NCBI GenBank assembly: GCA_036365455.1
Contig: JAWQUS010000004.1
Location: forward strand, 565,501-629,500
Length of the DNA stretch: 64,000 nucleotides
Direction of reading: 5' to 3'
Source: Macrosoma leucophasiata
Lineage: Eukaryota; Arthropoda; Insecta; Lepidoptera; Hedylidae
The notes beneath the pieces were generated by a model that was not told the DNA's origin, did no database searches, and was given only the letters and a program-made list of their open reading frames with translations. Of the stretch, positions 31,722 through 44,229 are shown piece after piece. Within the stretch, counting starts at the first letter, position 1; the number at the start of each line of letters is the position of its first letter. A program made the position numbers and the translations under genes.

Positions 31722-33760
31722 TGGTTTTTTTTTTATTTATTTAGGACAACTAACAGTGACACTCATAAAGTAACAAGGACAATTACTCGGTACATCATTT
31801 TACAAGGAGCGTAATCAACCCCGTTGTCCACAAATTAACTATTAGGACATTATAGGGCAGCGGTGTGAAAATACAAAATCATTTTTTGTGAACAACAAAA
31901 AAAAACAAAAAGAATACACCGCAGATGTTAACACAAAGTAAACAATAGTTAATCTTACATTATGTTATTATTAACGTTCTGCATTACATTTAGAACATTT
32001 CGATTAAATGCGTTAGGTGACGTTTCAAAGAATTCTACCTTAGTGAATTATTTGTTATATTGTTTCATGAGTCTATTTATAGGTGCTCGCTCACCTGCAT
32101 TAGTTTTACAATTAAGGGGTGCAAATAGGTTGTTCTTACGGGTATTTCGTGTCGTAGAACGACATGGAATACTAATATAAACTTGATTATTAAGTCTATT
32201 GCAGTCAAATTTGTAGTGACATATGTTGTATAGTAACATTTGAACTAAATGCAATCTTCTCATTTTGAGTGTTGATAAAGAAAATTTTGATAAAAGTGTT
32301 TCATAAGGGGACTTAGAAGCAAAACAGCGATAATTCAGGGATCGTAAAAACTTACATTGAACGGTCTCTAACTGTTCGTTGCATTTATCATAGCATAGAT
32401 TCCATACAGAAGTAGCATAATCTAGTTGAGATCGGATAAGAGATTTATATAAAAGTAAATAAGTTGCAGGTCTTTTAAAAGGAATACATGACCTCATGAC
32501 AAAACCATACAATCTGAAAGCTCTGTTCATGACTATATTTATGTGAGCATCAAGTTGATGAGCATCAAGATGAAGTTTTGAGTCCGTAACAATACCTAAA
32601 TCTCTTATCAGTGGTACTTTTTCTAATGGGCTATTACATAAATTGTAAGTGAAATCGATTTTGTGTAGTTTTTTAGTAAAGGTTATAGATTTACATTTAG
32701 ATAAACTCAGATGAAGCTTATTATGGTAACAATAACTTGTCAGACGATCAAGATCATCTTGTAAGCGTCTACAGTCTTCTAAGGTCCTAATTTCGAGATA
32801 AATTTTTAAATCATCAGCATATAACAGAAAATGGGTATATTTAAAACAGATATTGATGTCATTAGTGAATTTTACAAAAAGTAAAGGCTCTAAAATTTAT
32901 CCCTGGGCTACGCCCGATGTTATCTTTATAATGTCATCGGAAATGAATCCATTGACCACAACGCGTTGCGATCTATTTCTAACATAAGAGGAGAACCATC
33001 CTAGAAGGTTTCCGCGAATTCCGTTAAACGCTAGCTTCCGAAGAAGGAGATCGTGATCCACCTTGTCAAAGGCTTTGCAGAAGTCGGTATAAATAGAATC
33101 AACTTGGATGCGTTTATCCATACTCTGAAATAACGAATTAGTGTATAATACAAGATTACTAATAGTAGATCGTTTCTTAACAAAAACATGTTGTTCTTCA
33201 ATTATGAGCTTATGTAGCGAAGGGTAAATATAGTTTTTTTTTTTCTTTTTTTTTATGTTTTAAAAGTGGCAAACAAGCATACAGTTCACATTGATGTTAA
33301 GTGATGACTGCAGCCTATAGACACCCACACAATGACCAGAGGTAAAAATGCAGATGCGTTACCACTCCTGAGGCCTAAGGTGTTATGCCTTTGTGCCGGA
33401 AATTACAGGGCCGTACATTACCACCTGACTGGAACACGATAGTGCTGAACACTACCATTTAGCGGCAAGTATATTAGGTAATGCGGTGGTGCCTACGCCC
33501 GCGAGCTCCGTCACTGGAGCTCTATCACCAAAGTGGATAAGAGAGATATGGGACGGTAGTTAGTAACGTCATTTCTACGGCCACTCTTATAAACAGGAAC
33601 AACATAGGCCATTTTCCACACATCTGGCACAACGCCTTCAGATAAACTTTTACTATATAATATTTGTAGTGGAACTACCAGAGAATCAGCGGTGTGCTTT
33701 AAGAAAAATGGAGGTAGGCCATCGGGTCCAGGTCCTTTCGTAAGATCCAAAAAAAATAAA
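31722..33760 (-). mobile_element. CR1/Jockey-type LINE, 5'-truncated, decayed
   Basis: The T-rich run at 31722-31742 is the probable 3' end. Minus-strand RT pieces in order: KGPGPDGLPPFFLKH and NYRPISLLST (33750-33535), then after the SINE-A at 33231-33531 EEQHVFVKKRSTISNLV, YTDFCKAFDKVDHDLL and ending at TSGVAQG (33121-32897), then the C-terminal region SQLDYATSVWNL (32530-32048). The catalytic ADD block lies in the damaged stretch around 32815. Frame breaks at several points make it non-functional. Confidence 0.8.
33231..33531 (-). mobile_element. SINE-A, full-length, inserted in the LINE
   Basis: A poly(T) run followed by AAGTGGCAAACAAGCATACA; ends at GAGCTCTATCACC. LINE coding similarity stops at one side (LLST) and resumes at the other, so SINE-A moved after this LINE. 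Confidence 0.8.
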
Positions 33761-34418
33761 CATATGCGCGTAAAAATTGAAATTTTAAGAAAACTGAACG
33801 ATTATTAACTTTTCTAATGTAAACCGTCGTATATTATATCGGTTAATCCAATGACTGTTGGTGCGATAGATAGCATGGGTGCTGCAACAAATGCATTGGT
33901 AGGAATTGATGAATGAAAATTACAACAGATTATAATAAAATTGTACCCTCGCAAAGCCGGGACGAGTCGGTAGTTGTAAATAAAACTAAGTGCAGAAAAA
34001 AATGACATCAAAAAGAAGGAACGAAAAATTCTCTCTTACAAAAAAAATGCTGCAAATGTGAATACATTTGAAACTCTATCATCAATTTACGACTATCGAT
34101 TGCAATAGGATTCTATGAGGCTTACAAGGGATAAGTAAGTGGACTCCCCTTAAAAAGGGATCAACCTCTAAAAGCAGGTAAAGTCCTCACGATATTCGTA
34201 TCGATTTGTTATTATTTAAAGCATTATCTTCGATTGCACTATTTCCTTAAGTGGAAGCCGACCATTACTGCCATTACAGACGGCTCGAGCTTCAATCCTC
34301 GGACCTTAGTGGATCTTATAGTAATTGATTGATTTCTTTTCGAATTAAAAATATTCCTAGTGCTGTCTTCAGACCTTGACACTTGACACAAAGAATGCCC
34401 TTAGGATATCGACTAATG

Positions 34419-34460
34419 AATGTTGATTACTGTACGAATACTCGTACAGTAATCAACATT
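34419..34460. repeat. 19-bp perfect palindrome
   Basis: Arms AATGTTGATTACTGTACGA (34419-34437) and its complement (34442-34460), loop ATAC. Confidence 0.85.
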
Positions 34461-34510
34461 TTGGTGGTTGGTTTTCATTGTCGATATACATCGACAATGA
34501 AAAAGTAAAG

Positions 34511-34709
34511 TTGAGCTTTGAGTTGGCTTTAACTTCACTTGACACCTCAATTTTGTCAGAGGGGTTAACTGTAGACGAGTACACACGATATACATCGATA
34601 TACATCGACAATGAACAACAACCGGAATCGTTAGTGTGTACTCGCCTACAGTTAACCCCTCTGACAAAATTGAGGTGTCAAGTGAAGTTAAAGCCAACTC
34701 AAAGCTCAA
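34511..34709. repeat. Inverted repeat, ~75-bp arms
   Basis: Left arm about 34511-34586 and right arm about 34634-34709 (containing GTTAACCCCTCTGACAAAAT) are near-perfect complements with a ~47-nt centre. Next to the palindrome at 34419 and the ATTGTCGAT repeats this is a small fold-back cluster. Confidence 0.8.
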
Positions 34710-35321
34710 TAGATATGGGTAAGCACGTCTATTCGTCTATTTCATTGTCGATCAAATACAGCGTATTGTGACCGAAACGTGATAGAGCGACCTCCTTGTG
34801 ATGCTTGCCACGTGATAACGTCTTGCTATTTTTAACTTTTTTTAAGGTTTCTTACAAAAAAATCTTTAATTGAATAGTTATTTCCAAAATGCGGTGAGTA
34901 GAGAACTAATACTCACACATATTGTTGATATTTTACTGGATTTCATACCATCTACTATTGCAATGGTATGTACTTATTCATCAATGGTACTTATCCATCC
35001 CTTCCCTTTTCTTGTGCCAACAGAATTATATATCTTAGATTCTTGCAAATAGAATTTCACATTTTAGAGCAAGCCTTTCTTACATAACTTAATAGTTTGG
35101 ATTTAATATTATATTTAAGGCCTATACTACATAAAGTGGCTGCAGTTCACTCACGCACAGTTTTTTAATATGCTTACACTCACAGCTTTACACTAAGTAT
35201 AAACCTGTATCACGGGTACCGTTGTACCACAGTATAAGTACATAATTAACACGTTCGTTTTCTTTAGACTGTGGTTGTACACACACAACACATATAATAC
35301 AAACACCCAGAGCCGAAACAA

Positions 35322-37160
35322 ATTATTATTATTATTATTATTATTTATTTATTTGCTTGTCACATGGTTATAAGGTCTTACAATTAAATATTTTGTAGTT
35401 ACATGTGACACCCCGTAAGGGCACCGCAAAATTATGAGAACATTTCATGTACATATAATATTTTACATTACAATATAAACTTATGACTATAATCTTAAAT
35501 GAAGACATTTAAATTCAGAGCTATTATTCATATTATTTAATATATGTGATTGTATCTATTTATTAATTTATATATTTTTATTATAAAATTTTGCATGACA
35601 TCGATTAAACAGAAAATATAGTTATAACAATTTGGTCGGTACTTATATGTATAATCTTTAATATTATTTTCATCTTTACTTATCGCTAAAAAACTCCTGC
35701 AACGTGTAATAGCATTTTTGTGTTAAGAATTCATTTAATTTGTTTTTAAATAATTTATTATTTTGTATGTGTTTAATAGAATTTGGAATTTGATTATATA
35801 TTTTTATTGACATAGAGTAAGGGCCGGTATTAACTATTTGTAATTTTGATGTGATTATAGCCAATTTAACCTTATGTCTTAGATTTTCGGGGCGAGAATG
35901 TTGAGGGAACCAGTCTGTGTTATTTCTTACAAGAGAACAAATCTCTGATATATACAAAGATGGTAAGGTCATTATTTTATATTTAATAAAGTACGATTTG
36001 CAGCTAGTCATGGAATCTATATTAGCAAGTATTCGGATACATTTCTTTTGCAAAATAAAAACTTTATTAGCATCTTTGCTGTTCCCCCAAAGTACAATGC
36101 CGTAGCGCAGCCAGGCGTCTGCGTATGCGTAGTAGGCGCAGGTTGCTGTCTTTAGGTCCGTAGTTTTTTTAAGCTCTCGGAGTGCATACACAAAACTAGA
36201 TAGTTTACTAACTGTTTTATCTACATGTTCCTTCCAGTTTAGATGTGTATCTATATTGATACCATACATATACCAATAGACAGTGGGAGTCAACAGATTG
36301 TATTGGGATGTTTAAGTATTGGTAGTTTATTAATAGAGGTTGTTTTTGGTACGGTCTGAATTGCATAATTTTAGTTTTATTGAAATTAATATCAAGGTTA
36401 TGAGATTGAAGCCAGTTTGTAATAATATTTAGGTTGGTCGTTAATAATGAATGTAATGAGGTGTTATTCGGACAAGGAAGGATTAAAGAAACATCATCAG
36501 CGAAGAGAACACATGGAATATTAGAGATACTGGGAAGGTCATTGATATAAATTAAAAATAGCAAACAACCTAGTACGCTCCCCTGGGGTATTGACTGCTT
36601 TAATATATTTTTATCAGATCTGATTTTCTTAATGAATCCAGTCTGTAAGTCGTTGTATGTAATATCTACGTATTGCACTCTTTGATGGAGGTAAGATATA
36701 AACCAATTGTATGCTAGCCCCCTTATACCTATATCATAAAGTTTTCTCAGCAAGATGGAGTATATAACTCTATCATAGGCCTTGCTCATGTCTAACAGTA
36801 TACCAATGGCGTGTTGTTTGTCGTTGACAACCTTGAGTACTTCTCTGACATACTGGTACACTGCCAAACCTGTCGAGCGCCCTTTTCTAAAACCATATTG
36901 CCTGTCATCGAAAATTTTATATTTTTCACAAAAAGGATAAAGTCTATTATATATGACTGTTTCAAATACTTTAGCAAAAGTAGAAAGTAATGCTATTGGA
37001 CGATAATTGCTACAATTTTCGGGATCACCATTTTTGAATAAGGGTTTAACTATCGCAATATTTAACAAATCTGGGACAATTCCTTGTAAAATAGATTGAT
37101 TTATCAGAAAAGAAAGTGGTGAGGCAAGTTCATCTGCACATGCTTTTATAAAAAAAAAAA
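35322..37160 (-). mobile_element. CR1/Jockey-type LINE, 5'-truncated, (ATT)n tail
   Basis: The 3' end is an (ATT)n/TTTATT run at 35322-35353. RT blocks in order: KPLFKNGDPENCSNYRPIAL, DRQYGFRKGRSTGLAVY, ILLDMSKAYDRV, SIPQGSVLGCLLFLIYINDL, VLFADDVSLILP, then after a frameshift at about 36250-36290 the C-terminal region with WKEHVDKTV and CAYYAYADAWLRYGIVLW. The endonuclease is absent. Only one clear frame break separates the two large ORFs (37155-36217 and 36293-35676). Confidence 0.85.
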
Positions 37161-37403
37161 TTGCAAATATCGGTAGGACATACAAATATTTGTCCTGATG
37201 CGACGATCGAACCCGCGACCTTTCAAATCAAACAGTCGTCTCACACCGCTGAAATCACTGGGTCGTCATTCATTTCAATGTTTGGTTGACAATTTTATAG
37301 TAACATGCGTGCGTTGACCTGGTTCAATTACATCATAACACGAAGGACACCTCCGTTCGATAGTGGTTTCTCTACAAATTTAAGGATATAAGAAAAAACT
37401 TAC

Positions 37404-37648
37404 CATCTGAGGCATCCAGCAGGCTATAAATAACAAAGACAGGATCGCCATCAGTCTGCTGAAAGCGACTTCTTCTGCAGTGTGTTGCATGTCGTTGCCC
37501 TCCTTGACGCTGCGTTGTCGCTGCCTGCAGCTGCTCTTGGAGACGCGCCTGACCACCGGCTGGTCACCAGCTCGAGGTCTTGTGAACGCGTACAGAGCGC
37601 TGATGACGGCCAGGTTGCAGTACACTAGGATCGCGCAGAGAAGTGTAC
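37404..37648 (-). CDS. Prostaglandin-E2-receptor-like GPCR, coding exon 4 (TM5, loop 3, TM6)
   Basis: 245 nt. The acceptor AATTTCAG is right of 37648 (phase 1) and the donor GTAAGT is at 37403-37398 (phase 0). It encodes TM5 (LLCAILVYCNLAVISALYAF), a basic third intracellular loop (VVRRVSKSSCRQRQRSVKEG) and TM6 with the class A motif FIACWMPQM. The loop is the expected G-protein contact. GC-rich codons stand out from the introns. Confidence 0.88.
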
Positions 37649-37727
37649 CTGAAATTTGTGTTTGCTTGTGATAGGGTACATTATATATTTTTTCATATAT
37701 GACGAGTGGCAACAACCCTTGTCACAA

Positions 37728-38420
37728 TACGGGGCGCGAGTATCTCCCCTTTTTTTTAAATTGGGGGAGCTTACTTTTCCACGCTGCTCCAATGCGGGTT
37801 GGTGGAAATACGGGTTAGTGGCCAACTCGCTGGCGGATGTTTTCAAACCGCCATAAGGCCTTTTTTTTTTTTTTGACGCGGGGAAACCATGGGCACCCGC
37901 CGTCTAAGGGGAACAGACGGCGGGTAGTGTGAGACTCGTCTCGTACTCACTAAAACCCCGCGGTGTTCCGACTCGTCCGCCATTAGTGGCGGGGTCACGG
38001 GAACGCTTACGCACACATCCGCGACCCCGCCGGCGGCTGCTCGTTTCCGAGCCCTCCGAGGTTTGAGCCCATTGGCTCCAACCGACGAATAGTGACGTGC
38101 GGAACACGTGCACGCCACCCACCTAGGGACCTCTCTCCATTCGGGCGACGGACATCCCCTAGTCCGACGCCCGGAAGTCCCTGCCCAAACCACTCACAAC
38201 ACCAGGCGTCCCAAGTCGCCCGGGTGGAGGGGTTTAGGCACACAGTTCGTCCTCAAAGGAGCGGCAGCGTCGAAAGAATTCGACCCTCAACCGCTCCCTC
38301 GCGCCCCCCGCGGCCCCACCATGTCCCTATCCGACGAACCGCCATAAGGCCTCCGGCAAGGTTTAGCGACTGCTATCTATCGATAACAACCGGGCCCGAC
38401 GGCTTTACGTGCCATATAAC
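37728..38420 (-). mobile_element. 5S-headed SINE (body and tail), split by a GC-rich retroposon
   Basis: The tail part (GGTTGGTGGAAATACGGGTT, GGATGTTTTCAAACCGCCAT) is at 37728-37860 and the body (GACTGCTATCTATCGATAAC, CCGACGGCTTTACGTGCC) at 38337-38420. The 5S-like head is missing. The interruption is the element at 37861-38336. Confidence 0.65.
37861..38336 (-). mobile_element. GC-rich poly(A) retroposon with 15-bp target duplication
   Basis: 476 bp. A 14-T run at its left end is the poly(A) tail of a minus-strand element. AACCGCCATAAGGCC flanks it (37846-37860, 38337-38351). It is much more GC-rich than the surroundings. A 3' hairpin-forming stretch (ACCCGCCGTCTAAGGGGAAC with GACGGCGGGT) lies near the tail. 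No RT motif is present, so it is a truncated GC-rich LINE (R1 or similar) or an unnamed SINE. Confidence 0.75.
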
Positions 38421-38604
38421 AAGTATACAAACTATACCATTTAAATTGCCAGTAAGTAAAAAAAATGATCACACCAGCAACAAAGTCTAGTGTTTAATGC
38501 AATGTAATTTCTCGTTATTTATGAGCACGGAGGCAAGACTTGTGATTTCTGCTGCATGCGAACACATTATTATAGAATAACATTCTTCCTGTTTGTGATA
38601 TTTT

Positions 38605-38838
38605 TTTATAAGGAAGGTGACAAACTTGTATGTAGCTCACATTCACATATCTAGATGAAAACCAGAAGACAAAATGTAGATGCGTTGCCCCCCCTGAGAC
38701 CTAAGGTGTCATGTCTCTGTGATAGAAAGTTATTACGGGGCCATACATCACCATCTAACCGGAACACGATAGTGCTGAATACTATAATTTAGCGGCAGAT
38801 AGGTTAGGTAATGCGGTGGTGCCTACGCCCTCAAGCTC
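38605..38838 (-). repeat. SINE-A, antisense, diverged
   Basis: TTTTTTTATAAGGAAGGTGACAAA through GGTGGTGCCTACGCCCTCAA. The middle is shortened by about 40 bp. Confidence 0.55.
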
Positions 38839-39297
38839 CTATACTTGAAACAGGATTTCGTTTACATGATAAACAAGTGCTTTTCATTGATACCCATATT
38901 CTTGACAAGAGCAAATCCTAAATATTTATTAATGTTGCATCCGTCGGCAACCGGCATGTTTTGTTAGGCTATTTATAAACTCTCAATATTATTTTAAAGC
39001 TTTCGATATTCATAGCCATCGATTTTGTAAGTAAATTGAGAACAGAGAAAGAACGGCTTGAAATATATCGAATCGGGTTTTATATCACCGGAATTGTTAG
39101 TGAAAATTAATACCTACATGTCACAATTTTCGTTGTAGCATTGTACAACGTATAAAAAGCGGCCAAGTGCGAGTCAAACTCGCCCATGAAAGGTTCCGTA
39201 ATATTTATTCAGAGGTCGTTTTTTGCAGTTTTTGAAAATTTATTACATCCCAAAATATAATCTCAAAGAATGTGACCTATCACCTCACCGCGATTCT

Positions 39298-39482
39298 AGT
39301 CGAGAGTGACCTCTATGTGTGAGTGTGTTATATGATGAAAGGGTCAGCAGTGCGACTCAAGACCAGAGCATACTCTGTGTGAGTGTGTTCTATGATAAAA
39401 GGCGCAGCAGTGCGACTCAAGTCAAGAGTGTGCTCTATGTGTGAGTGTGCTCTACGATGAGGGGCTCAGCAGTGCAACTCAA
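39298..39482. repeat. 60-bp tandem repeat, three copies
   Basis: Copies at 39301-39360, 39361-39420 and 39421-39482 share TGTGAGTGTGT, ATGAT(G/A)A and CAGCAGTGCGACTCAA. The array ends about 50 bp from the donor of receptor exon 3. Confidence 0.85.
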
Positions 39483-39531
39483 GCGAAGAGGAGAAATCAA
39501 GCTACGAAATGTTTTGAATAATGAGGCTCAC

Positions 39532-39715
39532 CGAAAATGACGTAGAACACGGCGTACCCGAAGTCCAGTGGGGTGACGGCCTGGCGATATCGCAAGCATT
39601 CCCCCTTGTCTGCGTCGTAGTATAGACCAAGGCCGAAGACAGGCGTGCACGTCAGCACTGCAGCCAACAACCACCCCACCAGCAGCGACCATCGGATCAA
39701 AACGTATGTTATTTG
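39532..39715 (-). CDS. Prostaglandin-E2-receptor-like GPCR, coding exon 3 (TM4, loop 2, TM5 start)
   Basis: 184 nt. The acceptor TGCTTGCAG is right of 39715 (phase 0) and the donor GTGAGC is at 39531-39526 (phase 1). It encodes TM4 (RWSLLVGWLLAAVLTCTPVF) and the second extracellular loop GLGLYYDADKGECLRYRQAV, whose Cys would pair with the Cys at the top of TM3 in exon 2. The Gly-Glu-Cys sits where prostanoid receptors have their conserved ECL2 Cys. Then GYAVFYVIF begins TM5. Intron 3 (to exon 4) is 1.9 kb. Confidence 0.88.
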
Positions 39716-39862
39716 CTGCAAGCAAACGTTTTATTGACTGGAAGAATTACGATGATGGAGCTCGAGGGCGTAAGCATATTAATACATATTCTCTGGCGTA
39801 AGTACCTATCTGCCGACAAATGATGGTGTTCTGTACTATCGTGGTCCGGTTAGTTAGATGGT

Positions 39863-40149
39863 ATTTTTTTTTATATAATGAAAGTGGCAACCAAGCTTGT
39901 AGTTCACATTGATGTTAAGTGATTAATGCAGTCTATAGACACCCACACAAAGACCAAGGTCAAAATGCAGATGCGTTGCCACTCCTGAGGCCTAAGGTGT
40001 TATGCATCTGTGCCAGAAATGACAGGGCCGTACATTACCACCTGACCGAAACACGATAGTGTAGAACAGTACCATTTAGCGGCAAGTAAATTAGGTATTG
40101 CGATGTTGCCTATGCCCTCGAGCTTCTACAATGGAACTCTGCCACCAGT
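39863..40149 (-). repeat. SINE-A, near full-length, antisense
   Basis: A poly(T) start, AAGTGGCAACCAAGCTTGTA through CTCTGCCACCAGT. A sense fragment (39757-39860) lies directly to its left. Confidence 0.7.
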
Positions 40150-40156
40150 AGAAATA

Positions 40157-40439
40157 CTTTTTTTTATGTAATGGAAGTGGTAAACAAGCATACGGTTCAC
40201 ATTGATGTTAAGTGATGACTGTAGCCTATAGACACCCACAAAAAGATCAAGGTCAAAATGCAGATGCGTTACCACTCCTTAGGCCTAAGGTATGCCTCTG
40301 TGCCGGAAATTACAAGGCCGTACATTACCACCTGACCGGAACACAATAGTGCTGAACACTACTATTTAGCGGCAAGTATATTAGGTAATGCGGTGGTGCC
40401 TACGCCCGCGAGCTCCGTCACTGGAGCTCTACCACCAGT
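40157..40439 (-). repeat. SINE-A, near full-length, antisense, tandem neighbour
   Basis: Same orientation as the preceding copy and only a few bases away. It is well preserved (GGAAGTGGTAAACAAGCATA to GAGCTCTACCACCAGT). Confidence 0.75.
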
Positions 40440-41041
40440 AAGTTAAATCATAAAGAAAACTGACACACTAGTACACACTTCAGAGAATTTCAGATGCATG
40501 GTACTAATAACAAAAGGTACTAATGCAGATGTTATGCAACTGCCGAGATCTAAAATCTATTGTACCGGAAATAAGGTTAAACGTTAGGTTAAATTAGGTT
40601 AGGTTCGCCGGTTTATTGTTTATTACCTACTAAACAACACCGGCGAACACTATTGGGCTGTTAGCGAAGTCATTTGAGTAGCGTAGTATCTTATGACCCC
40701 GTAAGGATTCAAAGTATAAGAGAAAGGTTTTTTAGACCTTACGAACCCGATGTGGCCACTTGTAAGGCTTTATTGTGACAGGAGTTGGTATTATGCGTAA
40801 ATAAAATCTGATATGCACACCACGGCCTATATATAGGTAGGTGACTATTATGACTCAATTGTATGGTGCTGGATTTTTCTACCGGATTTTTGTTGAGAGA
40901 AATAATTTAAAAAAATTACTACTGTACGCATTGATATACAAATGACTGCACGTGTAGTGGAGCTACCCTAAAAATGATATATTTCAAGATACTATTTTTA
41001 CCTTGTTTTTACTTTTATCCATTCCTTGACAAGACTAATAA

Positions 41042-44000
41042 TTTTTTTTTTTTTTATGTCTTTAAGTTGACAGACAAGCAGACGGGCCACGTGTGGTCAC
41101 CGTCGCCTATGGACATTTGCAACACCAGGGGAGTTGCCAACGCGCTGCCAGCCCTGAAGGACTCTTTTGACGCCATTTTTGAAGAACCCCATATTGTAGC
41201 ACCGAGAGAACACCTCAGAGGGAAGTTCGTTCCACAATTTACACGTTCTGGGCAGAAACGAACGAGAAAACCGCACCGTTGAGCACTGCCAGGTGTCCAG
41301 TCGGTGAGGGTGAAACTTTTCTCTTCGGCGGGTAGTACGGTGTAGAAAAAGAGACGGTGGCACCATGTCGAACAGTTCGACAGAGCACTCACCATTGTAG
41401 AGACGGTATAATACGCACAGACTACCAATATCTCTGCGCAGGCTCAGATGTTCGAGCCTGTCTGTGAGTCCCGGATCGTTAACAATACGAACGGCGCGTT
41501 TTTGTAGGGAGTCAAGTGGACCAAGCTGGTACTTGGGGGCTCCCGCCCACAAATGAGAGCAGTATTCCAGATGGGGCCGCACTTGGGCCTTATAAAGCTG
41601 TAGTAGCTGCCCCGATGTGAAATACTGCCTCGCTTTGTTAAGCACCCCCAACTTTTTGGATGCCAACTTGGTCTTACACTCAATGTGACTCCCAAATTGC
41701 ACTTCGTTCGATATGTCAACGCCCAGGATACCGATACTCCAACGGCAAGCGGAGTGCCCTGGAACTGTGGTGCTACAATGAATGGGGTTTTTTTAGCGGT
41801 GAACGCGCAGACTTGTGTCTTCGAGGGGTTGAACTGCATTAAATTGAGTCGACCCCAATCTGAGACCCGCTCCAGAGAGTGCTCGACTTCAGACACAAGT
41901 CTAGTCCTGCTTTCTTCGATAAGTGTCCGAGAGGCATTTGCACGGCTTGTATAGTGTGCATCTCCTGTGCTATCATCCGCATAGCAATGAAAATTGGAGT
42001 TTTGCTCCAACATTTCATTGATATGCAGAAGAAAAAGCGTGGGAGATAGCACAGAGCCTTGCGGCACACCAGCGTTGATAGGTAGTCTGTCTGAGCGTTG
42101 ACCGTCAACTAAGACCTGTATAAAACGCTCAGACAGAAAACTGGCTGTCCAGTTGCATAGCCTCTCGGGAAGACCGTAAGATGGCAATTTCGCGAGAAGT
42201 GCCCCGTGCCAGACCCGGTCAAAGGCCTTAGGAATATCCAGGCTTACAGCCAATGCCTCCCCACTCTTGTCCAAGGCGTGAGACCAATAGTGCGTCAGAT
42301 ATACTAGAAGATCACCAGCAGATCTGCCTTGACGAAAGCCATATTGGCGGTCACTGATCAGCTGATGATCCTCCAGGTACTGCAGTAGCTGTGTATTGAT
42401 CACACGCTCCATGACTTTGCAGAGTAGGGAGGTTATTGGTATGGGCCTGTAGTTGGCCGGATCACTGCGATCCCCTTTTTTGGGTATCGGATGCACAAGG
42501 GCTGTCTTCCACGCAGACGGTACTCTTCCATGATCGTAAGAAAGCGAGAACAGGCGCGTCAGAACGGGGGTCAGCTCGGGAGCGCACATCTTCAACACCA
42601 CTGCAGGGACGGAATCCGGCCCACTCGACTTCTTGACGTCAAGGGATAACAGCGCTCGCCTGACGTTCTTCTGAGTGAATTTGACGTCAGGCATAGAGCT
42701 TTCACAGCGCGAGATGGTAGGCGCTGTGTTACGCATGTCATCAAGAGTCGAGTTTGAGGCAAAGAGGCTGCCCAGGAGATCGGCTTTCTCTTTTGCCGTG
42801 TGGGCCAGGCTATCGTCAGTTTTTCGCAGTGGTGGGAAAGATGACCGACAAAAATTCTTTTCGATAGCTTTGGCAAGAGACCAATAGTCAAGGCTCCCGG
42901 GAGGATGCCTCATTAGCTTCTTGCCAACTCTAACGACATGCTTGGACTTTGCTCTGGCTATCCGCAGCTTTGAGGACCTGGAGGCAGCGTTGAGTACTCT
43001 CTTTAGGTCGGAGGCATTTGGATCCTTGCAGGCGTGAGCCACAGTCCAGGTTCTGTAAGTCTCCTGCTTATGGTTAGAAGCCACAGCACAAGACTTATCG
43101 AACCAGGGCTGATACCGTCCGCCAATGGATACAACAGAGTGCGGGATGAAACAATCCATACCTTGGTGTATCACATCGGTTACAGCTTCGGCGCACGTGC
43201 TCGGATCTTCCGACGAGAAACAAAGCTGCCTCCATGGGTAGGACGACAGGAACTCCCTCAGTCCATCCCAATCTGCTGACCTGTAATGCCACACTTGCCG
43301 TGTGGAGGAGGGCTGCAGAGGCACCCGAACCGACAAGAGGGTTTTTGAACGTACCAAGCAGTGATCTGAGGATCCTAAAGGAGCCTCGACCACCACCTGA
43401 TATTTGGCAGGATGTGAGGTCAGCAGAAGATCCAGCAAAGAGGCGGTGTGGCCCTCGACATCTGGTATCCGGGTGAACCCGGTTACGACTTGTGTGAGAC
43501 CATTAACCAGCGCAAAGTCATAAGCTGTCCTTCCAGCGAAGTCAGTGATTCGGGAACTCAACCACTCCGTATGGTGTGCGTTAAAGTCGCCAAGAATCAC
43601 CAACTCCGCAGAAGGATGCTGTTCAAGCACCGTGTCGACCACCTGTTGGATGTGCTCGAACATGCGAGCTGTCTCCCCGTCTCCGCTATAGGACCTGTAC
43701 ACGCACGCGTAAATTCGGTTGGAACCACCGTAATCTACGCACGCCCACAATATAGACAGGTCCTTGTCTTCAAAATGGTCAAGTCGGCGACAACAGACAT
43801 CCTCTCTGACATACAGACATACCCCGGCGCGGCGAATAAAATTGTTCTCCAGAGTGTAGCCGGGGTAAGTAAGATATGCAGTATCGAGTGGAGAGGATAT
43901 TTGTGTCTCCGTCAGAAAGAGTAGGGCCGGTTTAGCCGTTTCCAGATGAAGATGGACGGCGTTAAGGTTGGTATGTAAACCCCTAATATTGCACATGTCC

Positions 44001-44062
44001 ACAGTAAATGTGGGGGGGGTGTCCGCTGAGAGAAGCCTACATTTTTTCTTATGTTTAACCAT
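41042..44062 (-). mobile_element. Non-LTR retrotransposon (CR1/Jockey group), nearly intact ORF2
   Basis: Poly(T) at 41042-41055 is the 3' tail. The EN-RT ORF starts at 44062 (ATG) and runs 872 codons to 41444, with a frame change near 41690-41710, after which the C-terminal third continues to 41097. The AP endonuclease has DMCNIRGL, LTETQI, ILGDFNAHH and SSDHCLV motifs. RT has GPDSVPAVVLKM, NYRPIPITSL, DRQYGFRQGRSAGDLL, SLDIPKAFDRVWH, NAGVPQGSVLSP and CYADDST. C-terminal: VRPHLEYCSHLW and LWNELPSEVF. ORF1 is not found upstream. Apart from one frameshift the ORF is clean, so the copy is young. It lies in receptor intron 2, same strand as the gene. Confidence 0.9.
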
Positions 44063-44229
44063 TTTTTTTATATTTTTAATGTGTATATTCGTGCCAAACT
44101 ACAACTTCCTAACGCATAGTCTCTGAGCTAAGCTAACGGACGGACGGACGGAACGGACATGGCGAAACTATTAGAGTTCCTTATCGACCTCGGTTGAGGG
44201 TAGGGTCGTGACGACCCCATCGCCCTCTA

